Of a DNA stretch of 64,000 nt, positions 56,453 to 64,000 are shown one piece after another. The first letter of the stretch is position 1, and every line of letters starts with the position of its first letter. Below the pieces are notes generated by a model. It searched no databases. It was given only the letters and a program-made list of their open reading frames with translations, and was not told where the DNA came from. The position numbers were made by a program, and so were the translations under genes. The DNA comes from Quercus robur (lineage: Eukaryota > Streptophyta > Magnoliopsida > Fagales > Fagaceae). The stretch is taken from positions 49,578,942 to 49,642,941 of the forward strand of contig NC_065542.1 in assembly GCF_932294415.1 (NCBI RefSeq), written 5' to 3'.

Positions 56453-57050
56453 TGATACTAAAAATCGTCAATAAGTCGCACAATCCCCACATGCTCGAGA
56501 CAACACCTGTGAAACAAAAACAAAGAAGACCTTGCAAAGAGTACCGGTGTGGTACTGGCCAAATACCCTCCGAATGTCAAGTTAGAGAACTTTCACAACT
56601 CTAGAGTGCTAGAGCTGGGGTCAAGCATACATACCTTAATTTGTGAGGGTTTTGAGGTTTTTATAGTAGCATGGAGTTGACATCCGTTTCTTGGCAAAGA
56701 GGGTCTTTCCTTGTAGGGAAGATCCACATTAATGCACGTATTTTACATGATCCTTTCCTTGTATGAATCCTTTTGATTAGGGTTAGCCGTGGAGCGCAAG
56801 ATATTTCCTTATATATACACATTCGTGGAGGCCAAGCAAGACCACACTGGACCAATCAAAGGCCTCTTTCTCTCCGTCAGCTTCCTTGTTGTCTCACACA
56901 GACATCATTGAGCGTTGAGATGGAGTTTTCAGCTTATGATATTGTTGTTTTTGTCTCTCTGAATGCACAACTAAAGCTGACGGGTCATTGGGACCGTCGG
57001 CTTCCTCATATACGGACGAGTTTATCCTTCTTCCAAAATTACCCTTCTCA
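56453..57050 (-). mobile_element. 5' LTR of the Tat-lineage element, full length
   Basis: 598 bp. On the minus strand it starts TGAGAAGGGTAATTTTGG and ends TTTTTAGTATCA. The last 358 bp by + coordinate (56693-57050) match the truncated left LTR over the same length, with visible point differences, so the insertion is not very recent. Confidence 0.88.
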
Positions 57051-57390
57051 GTAGTATCTTTTACATTTTATAAAACTGTAGCTAGGACCCAATATTAGTT
57101 CATTGCACGCCCAACAACGAGGTCCTCCTCTCTCGTCTTCATTGAAGACTAACGGATGCTCATCATGGCAAAAATGTTGAATTTCCATCTCTATCACACG
57201 AAGATATAAGAATAACACCCAATTTTTTTAGAAAAAGATAATTTATAGAACACTAGGTAGTACCCTAAATCCAAATCCAAATATAGATCAAAGAGGTTTA
57301 ACAATTGGAGATGGACACATACCCTTTATAGATTAAGGCAGCACACGTCAAACTCTGCACAAAAACCTTCAATAATCTCCGCTGCTAGCC
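57051..57390 (-). pseudogene. DC1 copy D, 5' part and leader
   Basis: Immediately outside the LTR, the minus strand encodes the start of a DC1 protein (start near 57190; matches MENQHV...ERRG...CWACREP...YSC of copy A with substitutions such as MEIQHF). The leader, a probable leader intron and the GCTAGCCGATTTGG phrase (57384) follow. It is the missing N-terminal end of 44267-45704. Confidence 0.85.
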
Positions 57391-58299
57391 GATTTGGTAA
57401 AATACATATCCAACCAAGAAGCTTTAACTTGCCTTTTTCACTTCCTTATTTTTGTTTCAAAATAAGAAACACACGAACAACAAAAAGAAAAACTCTCCTT
57501 TGAAAGAGTGAGAAGAAATTCTTTATTTTTTTTCACATCCCATTTTTGTTACTTTCTAATGCTAATGCATCTTGCGAGAAGGTATTATGTGTTAAAGAAA
57601 TGCCCAGAAGACAAAGACCAAGACGCAAGGCCAGTATCATATAGCTCTTTGATTTGGAATTTCATTAGATACATGACCACATAGTCAATCTTGCCCTATG
57701 AGAGTTGTTGAGTCTATCGGTCAATAAGCTCTTCAAAAAGGCAGTCACGCCACGCATTAAAAAAAAAAATTAATAAATAAATTTTTTTATTAAAAAGTTT
57801 TTTTTTGGAGAATGATTTTTATATAAAAGTTGACTAGGTGTAAACTTTAAGAATTGGGGTATTTACTATATAATGCAGACTTCTGTAGAAAGAGAATGGA
57901 AATGTCTAACTATTTGCTTTGTTGGTATCAAAAAAATAAAAGGACAAAAAGTCCAGTTGTTTCTTTCTTTCTTTCTGTTTTTTGGGACTGAGAAGCCCAG
58001 TAGTTTCTGCTGAATCAGTTTAACAAGTCTGTTATTATTTTTTTTTTTAATTTTTATATTATAAACTGACTCAGTAATTTTAAAAAATGTGAGTCTTAGT
58101 GGACTGATGAACAAGTGACATGGTCCACCATGAGGACTGCATAATTTCTCTAATAGTGGAGAGAGTGTATTCCATAAGACATTATACTAATCCCATAGAT
58201 CATCATGTTTTATGCTGAAAAAATATCATAACCTTGCTACCATACTTCAAAGGCACTAGAAATTTGACAAAAGCATTAAACAATCGTGATGGCACTATG
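57391..58299. other. Upstream region of copy D
   Basis: Bases 57400-57470 match the AAGAAGCTGTACCTTGCC region of module R. Bases 58076-58158 are the right half of the 39748-39949 MITE family (GTGAGTCTTAGTGGACTGAT...). Bases 58160-58290 match 40190-40375. No gene is supported. Confidence 0.6.
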
Positions 58300-58512
58300 G
58301 GTCTGTTTGGATACCTCTTATTGCTAAAAACTGAAGACTGAAAACACTGTAGCAAAATAATTTTTAAATGTGTGAATAATGCCGTGTGACCTAGTTTTAA
58401 AGTTAGATTTGCACTTTTCCATACTGGTGGGTCCTGTGAATAATGCACGAGACCCATAGAAAAAAAAAAAAGCAGATGCACTGGAAACGTGCAAACGAGC
58501 TATCCAAACTAA
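58300..58512. mobile_element. hAT-like MITE
   Basis: The ends are GGTCTGTTTGGAT and ATCCAAACTAA. CACTATG flanks it at 58293-58299 and 58513-58519, fitting a hAT-type target duplication of about 8 bp. It is related in reverse to 20603-20822. Confidence 0.8.
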
Positions 58513-58539
58513 CACTATGTCTACTAATAATATATTGTG

Positions 58540-58846
58540 ATAGTATTATGTACCCAACCCTGGTCCCAATACAGTTAGTGAATAATAGTCCATTGGTTGA
58601 TAGGCTAGGAAATTCAAGTATAGAATATATGGCAGAATTTCATTAATATCACAAACAAGGAAATTGCCCTAGAACATTGTTAAAAAGAGAGTTCCGGTAC
58701 AAAGTGCATTTGCTAATGATACAAAAATATTACCCAAATGATATTTATGTGGTCACACAAACTAAAAGTATAAAACAACTGCAACAAAAGGGGAACTATC
58801 ATCAATTCCAAACAATTCTAAAACATATATTTTCTAAAAAATTTAA
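58540..58846. repeat. Upstream module R, copy 3, left half
   Basis: It matches 40405-40500 (AGTATAGAATA...AATTTCATTAATATC) and 42880-42990. The module is interrupted by the MULE and resumes at 60182. Confidence 0.75.
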
Positions 58847-60181
58847 GGGGAAATTACAGTAAACCCACCTGTGGTTTAGCCCGTTTTCACTTTGCCTACT
58901 TAGGGTTTAAAACTTAACACTTTGCTCACTTGAACTTTAATCTTTTTGCTCTCCGTTACCCACCTCACCCTCAGACGTTAGAAAAACACCAGTTTATTAA
59001 AAATCAAAACATAACACGGATAAAAAACATGAATCATTGAAACATTTCCTCACAAGCCCTAGAAACACGAAAACCCCATTCTGCATCTGATATTGAAACC
59101 CAGAAAATGCAATTCGTTGAACTCTCTATTTCTCTCTAAAGACTCAAATTAGGCCTTCATGGCCAAAAGTCCCAAGTTCTCACCGCCCATCTCAACCACT
59201 TGCCACCACCATTGACGAGAATCAAACTGTATACACCATGGACGAATCGAAAGTTCGAAGCTACGAGCGATTGTTACTTAATCAAACAGATCTAGAAGCT
59301 TCTATAAAGAATCGAAGATCTCCTCGTGTTAATGGACCTAGACGATTCTCTTAGACTCAAGAACCAACTCAACGTCAACTTGTTGAACAAAATGGTATCA
59401 ATTTGTTTCTCCGTTGAAGACCCAGTTTCAATTTCACTAAGGTCGTCCTCTGATTTTGGGTTGTTGTAATTGCTGCGGTTTTCTATTAAAAAAGAGTGTA
59501 ATGTAATTTTTGGTTGTAATTGCTAATTTTTTGGGTTGTTGCAAGCATGAATGTTTGCTGCCTTTGTGGTGTTTGATAAAGTTTCTCAATAAACAAAAGG
59601 TTCAAAACAAAATTCATTTTATACATATAAGCCACAAACTCAACTATTGGACCCAATAGATCAATGCTCAAAGTGTGATTCAAAACCCAGGTTGTAATGA
59701 CGAACCTGAGATTTTCTTTGTTTCATTTCTCCATGTATGAGAAAGAGTAGTACTATGAAGAGATGTAGACTAATGAAACTGGGTGGGAACTTTCCTCTAC
59801 TATGCAGTATTTTGGATGATGATCTTGGAGAGAAAAATGGTTGAGAGTTTTTCTTGAGAGGTGTTTGATTCATTTTCTTTTATGTTTTCATGTTAAAATT
59901 TTCTTTTCTACCATCTTCCATTACCAGGATTTTAATATCAGATGCAGAATGGGGTTTTCGTGTTTTTAGGGCTCGTGAGGAAAAGTTTCAATGGTTCATG
60001 TTTTTGATCTGTGTTATTTTCTGATTTTTAATAAATGGGTATTTTTCTAACGTTTGAGGGTGAGGTGGGTAATAGAGAGAAAATAGATTGAAGTTCAGGT
60101 GGGCAAAATGTTAAGTTATAAACCATGGGTATGCAAAATGAAAATGGGCCAAACCACAGGTGGGTTTGCTGTAATTTCTCC
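58847..60181. mobile_element. Non-autonomous Mutator-like element (MULE), possible gene-fragment carrier
   Basis: The terminal inverted repeats are about 250 bp long, starting GGGGAAATTACAGTAAACCC and, inverted, GGAGAAATTACAGCAAACCC. They are flanked by the 9-bp direct repeat AAAATTTAA at 58838-58846 and 60182-60190, and the empty site is seen in module R1 (40515-40523). Long TIRs with a 9-bp duplication are diagnostic of MULEs. The interior (about 59100-59900) is richer in CG dinucleotides than the surroundings and has exon-like stretches, such as one frame from the ATG near 59239 (MDESKVRSYERLLLNQTDLE) and another reading EDLLVLMDLDDSLRLKNQ. No transposase is present. Confidence 0.88.
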
Positions 60182-60190
60182 AAAATTTAA

Positions 60191-60480
60191 ACATATCCTT
60201 AATAGTAAGAATAGTGCCCCCAAACGATTGGGAAAAAATTAAAAAGAAAAAGAAGTAACAATGTAAGAAGGTCCTGAAAAACCAGAATGATGGTTAAGCT
60301 AAGGTGATTGATACTGGCGAGTTGCCTATCACAAATTTGTATTGAATCAACTGGATTGTAAAAACAATCAAGATCCAATCAGGAGGCTGTACTTGATTTC
60401 TTCACTCCATGTTATTTTACTTCAAAGAATGACACACTCACACACACACCAAAAATATAAAAAAAGGAAAATGGAGATGA
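60191..60480. repeat. Upstream module R, copy 3, right half
   Basis: It matches 40524-40740 (AAGAATAGTGCC...AATTGGG, then CTTCACTCCATGTTATTTTA). It ends at a (CA)n tract near 60430. Confidence 0.75.
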
Positions 60481-61640
60481 AATGGAAATGAGAGTAAGAG
60501 GATTTGTGGAGGAGACTAAAACATTAAGAGAAGCAAAATCCAGAGCTTGAGGTTTTTATACAGGGTACCAAAGGCTTGTCTTTAACCAAATCCAGAGCTT
60601 AGGTTTAAACCAAAGCCAAATCCAAATGTTACCTATTTTATACCAAAACTTCATACGGTCCATGCCTTTTTTATCCAAATCATTCCACTGGAGCTACCCC
60701 TAATAGTTAAGCTGCAAAATTATTTGAACAGTATTCCCACAAAATTAAGGAATGAACAAATACACCCATGCAGGTCAAATAACAAGACAACCTAACTTCC
60801 AAATTGAAGGTTTTTATTCTTCATTTGCTAAATCTTTCAACAACCAAGAAGTCACAATAAAATCAAAAATTTCATTCCTAACGGGCTTCAAGAGTTTTCT
60901 CCAGCAATAAATCAAACAAACTGAATTCAGATATATACAAGAGAGAGAGAGAGAGAGAGTAAACATCTGACTATGGCTCTAACTTTGCTCAAGGTGGGAT
61001 GTTTGTGTGAACAGATGCTTAATAAAAATAGTTAGAGAGTGCAAGTAAATGTTAGAGATTTCAACAACTTAGTGTGAAAATGGGTATAATTTGGCCCACT
61101 ATAAATCTGGGGAGAAGAAAACAACCACTCAGTTGATCATTGTATCATCATTGAGGTGTCTTACTGGACAAGATAAAAACTCCACCCTATTCTGCTTCCA
61201 ACATGTACCAGGTCTTGTCAAATGCATTGATGTCTCTTTGTGCTTGGTGGATTCATGAGAATTGCTACCAGCATAGAACAAAGCAGCAACTCTTAAGCTC
61301 AACATTAAGCTTTAAAGCATCAAACTACTCTCCTATTCAATTTCTTCACATACTCTTTTTGCTGATCCTTCCAAAGATTTTTATTTTTATTTTAGAAACG
61401 AGCCTTCCAAAGATGATAACAAATTAACAAACAACAATTATGACTCTCTTATTACATCCTCGACAACTAGTTAATACACACCTGAACAACAATTTGAATC
61501 ATCACCAAAAGCGTATCTGTTTAACTGTTTTGGCATTACAACCACAAAGAAAAGCTTTCAGAATTTTATTCTTTAGTATATATCTTTAAAAAGAGTGCAT
61601 CATAGGATTAAAGAAGTTTTAAACTTTCAATTGCACATAT
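60481..61640. other. Gene-free stretch
   Basis: Only a short (AG)n tract (60941-60959) stands out. The 74-codon frame at 61203-61427 has no recognisable domain and is not called. Confidence 0.45.
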
Positions 61641-62011
61641 TCTAATACTGCTACCCTATAATCTAACACATAACTGGGGTAAAAAAAAAAAAAAAAAAAC
61701 TCTGAAACGTTTGAATGGGATTTCTTCTTTAAATTTCCCTGTTCAAGGAATGAATTCATACAGTTCTGATATTGGCAGCCATACTAACAACCCATTGAAG
61801 TGAAAGGAATTTCCTAGCGCTAACTATAAGTTAGGTTTCCAAATCAAGCAGTTGCCATCTATATATAAAGCCAAAGTGAATGTAGGCCTCTCTCTACTCA
61901 GATCCCAAAACATTTTTTCCACATGACTCAAACCCAAACCTTACAATCCCCAAGCAATGACATAGAACATAATAATCCCACAATTCTTTAGTTGATTGGT
62001 AACTTATACAC
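61641..62011. repeat. Direct duplication, unit 1
   Basis: From CTAATACTGCTACCCTATAA to CACAATTCTTTAGTTGATTG it matches 62836-63191 with scattered substitutions and a longer poly-A run. It contains ATCAAGCAGTTGCCATCTAT and GTAGGCCTCTCTCTACT. The function is unknown. Confidence 0.85.
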
Positions 62012-62835
62012 ACACACGAACCCCCTGGATCTTGAAGCCCTGACCCTGCTTTCCATCATAGGATTAAAGAAGTTCCAAACTTTCAATTGCACGTATTTTA
62101 TATATATCATTGTTGATATAAGGCTTCAAAACTCTCCTTTTTCATTCATCTATTGTGCTTCATAGTAACAGCCACTATGACCACATTATCACCACCTCAT
62201 GCCACTGTTGCTCCACAAACATACCATGAACATTCATCTAAGCTACATTCCAAGTGATTGAATTATCTCTTTTTCCAGATTTACATAAGCTTCATTTGTT
62301 GTTAAATCCTGACACCATGTTGAATAATTTACTTTGCAATATCAACCAAACTGGGGGAGGGATCAAATAAAATAAAATGCAAACCAATAAAAAAAAACAT
62401 ATCACAAGGACAGGGGGAAAGAACTTAAAGGGATCCCCCTCAAATCAAATAAAATGCAAACAAATAAAAAAAACATATTGTGGGTCTTGGACATCAAATT
62501 ACCATGATAGAACACAAAAATCATTACCTAGATGTTGCATATATTCCCAAAGCTTTCCAACACAAGTATATTTCAAGTTTTCTTATATGCTTCAAATTTT
62601 CATTTCACACAAAAGCTAGACTACAAAATAGACTTACACTATGATATCAATCTTAAAAACCACCCAATAATATGGTTAGAGAAAAAAAAAATCTAATTAA
62701 GTATTAGAAACTCAGCTCTCACTCTCAAGCAATGTGACATAGTACCTATTTTGGGGAAAAGGCAATCATCAAATCACATTTCCCTTCTGTTGTGATTTGA
62801 AAATTGATTCTCCATTAGTAAACAAAACCCAATAC
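62012..62835. other. Spacer between the duplicated units
   Basis: No gene is supported. A short local repeat (ATCAAATAAAATGCAAAC(C/A)AATAAAAAAAACATAT) occurs at about 62363 and 62445. Confidence 0.5.
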
Positions 62836-63191
62836 TCTAATACTGCTAACCTATAATCCAACACATAACTGGGGTAAAATTAAAAATCTCAGAAAGGTTG
62901 TGATTTCTTCTTTAATTTTCCTGCTCAAGATATGAATTCATACAGTTCCAACTTCTGACATTGGCAGCCATAGTGGTAACCCATTGAAGTCAAATGAATT
63001 TCCTAGTGCTAACTATAAGTTAGGTTTTCAGATTAAGCAGTTGCCATCTATATATAAATCTGAACTGAATGTAGGCCTCTCTCTACTTGGGTCCCAAAAT
63101 ATTTTTTCAACATATGACTCAGACCCAAGTCTTACAATTCGCAAGCAATGATATAGAACACAATAATCCCACAATTCTTTAGTTTATCGGT
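62836..63191. repeat. Direct duplication, unit 2
   Basis: Second copy of the 61641-62011 block. Its right end coincides with the truncated end of the DUF4283 fragment that follows. Confidence 0.85.
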
Positions 63192-63385
63192 AACTTCCAA
63201 ACCGAGCTCAGCAATGCCTTTGCCGCTCGCTGGTTGTAGTATTGTGTTGTGAGCAATCGTCCTATTAGGCTAAGGGAGCATTCTTCCAAGGTTTTTCCTC
63301 GTTGGGCCCCCCTGACCTTGATAACCTCACCTTCCTCCTCCGTCAAAGTTATCCTCTGCAGTCGGTCAATGAAATCGGAGTCCAT
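63179..63385 (-). pseudogene. DUF4283-type N-terminal fragment (plant LINE ORF1 / zinc-knuckle family)
   Basis: On the minus strand from the ATG at 63385 it reads MDSDFIDRLQRITLTEEEGE, then a stretch containing LEECSLSLIGRLLTTQYYNQ and RAAKALLSSVWKL. This is the start of the DUF4283 domain of plant LINE ORF1 and related zinc-knuckle proteins. The open frame extends upstream to 63469, but those residues (MGLLSSLKRL...) look like a translated leader. It is cut at VWKL, where the duplicated block begins, and stops three residues later (PIN). The RNA-binding and zinc-knuckle parts are missing. Confidence 0.7.
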
Positions 63386-63469
63386 TCTTGTGACGTAGAG
63401 AATGGATAATATGGACTGTATAAGAAGTAGCAAGACACTCAACCGCTTCAGTGAGGAAAGAAGACCCAC

Positions 63470-64000
63470 CCAGAAAGTGAGAAGAAGAGCTCACCTAGAG
63501 TGAGAAGAAAAATTAACGTGCCAAGACTTAAAATTTAGACATCTGTTTTTTTTGGAAACTAACGGTCTTCTTATATTGACGAAATGTGTGATCTATAGAA
63601 AATTCGTGAAAGATCAAAGATGTTAACCTAAATTATACTTTGACGACCAATTTCTGGTGCCTAAAGTAATTGTACTCAGTACTGTATTATTGGTATTGGG
63701 ACTAAAACAAAAGGATCTTAATACAATAGCTATAGAACAATATCGAGTGCAAATTTGATAAGATGCGATGTAAAGGGCTACTTTTACCTCTCCGCTAATT
63801 TTGAGCCACATTAGATTTCTGTAAATAAAATATTAGAACCAATCTCCCACAATAAAAAACCAATCTCACACAATAACACCCTCTAAAACCTAATGGAACA
63901 ATAAGGTTATATTTGGTAACAGTTTTTGGTTTTTATTTTCAAAAACCTGTTTTTGGGTATATAAAGAAAAAAAACAATTTTCTTGTATTTTTAAAATCAA
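63470..64000. other. Gene-free end of the window
   Basis: The part up to about 63530 may be the leader of the LINE-type fragment. Nothing else is recognised. The last 100 bases (GGTTATATTTGGTAACAGTT...) resemble a common plant hAT-like MITE end but are cut by the window edge. Confidence 0.35.

Noticed and set aside
58677-58862. 61-codon frame across the MULE edge
   Set aside because: It crosses the target duplication into the TIR and is not conserved in modules R1 or R2.

Overview
This 64 kb window is plant nuclear DNA. It is AT-rich, full of microsatellites, and most of it is transposable elements lying around a small cluster of plant-specific DC1 (Cys/His-rich C1-like) genes. A woody eudicot is likely; a Fagales-type tree is only my impression from the repeat families. 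I see no rRNA or tRNA gene, no CRISPR array and no bacterial feature. All alignments were made by eye; no identity score was computed.

The organising unit is one DC1 locus present four times. Copy A (+ strand, coding 7698-9344) is the only intact gene: 548 residues with nine DC1 modules and an intron in the 5' leader. Copy B (- strand, 36461-38375) lies tail-to-tail with A in a large inverted duplication and is broken by an exact 268-bp internal tandem duplication. Copies C (- strand, remnant at 41195-42050) and D (- strand, 44267-57390) follow B as tandem duplicates. C is reduced to fragments. D is split by an 11.3 kb Ty3/gypsy element. A shared upstream module recurs near 40.4-41.1, 42.7-43.3 and 58.5-60.5 kb.

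Layout. 1-1.3 kb: outer arm of the inverted duplication, with MITEs. 1.35-7.28 kb: a composite insertion in the promoter of A, holding TIR elements, a 3.5 kb non-autonomous Helitron and a foreign leader-like module. 7.4-10.6 kb: gene A and its 3' flank. 10.66-13.9 kb: a second, inverted copy of the Helitron. 13.9-26.9 kb: mostly anonymous sequence with LINE-like remnants, an LTR/PBS remnant, a scrambled DC1-flank fragment and small repeats. 26.9-28.1 kb: 3' flank of B. 28.1-36.4 kb: a rearranged, internally deleted Athila-like Ty3/gypsy element with LTRs in opposite orientations and a nested solo LTR. 36.4-40.0 kb: gene B and its promoter arm. 40-45.7 kb: copies C and D. 45.7-57.05 kb: a decayed Tat-lineage element with an antisense ORF, a 133-bp palindromic tandem array and a nested solo LTR. 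57-60.5 kb: 5' end of D, a hAT-like MITE and a MULE with 9-bp target duplications. 60.5-64 kb: anonymous sequence with a 0.37 kb direct duplication ending against a DUF4283 (LINE ORF1-type) fragment.

The window reads as a defence/stress-type gene family in birth-and-death evolution, with one surviving gene enclosed by an inverted pair of Helitrons. I found no wholly new biochemical system. The observations most worth checking are the composite Helitron with two 3' ends, the hairpin-forming arrangement around gene A, a conserved cryptic exon downstream of both A and B, the head-to-head LTR structure, and the palindromic higher-order array inside the Tat element.
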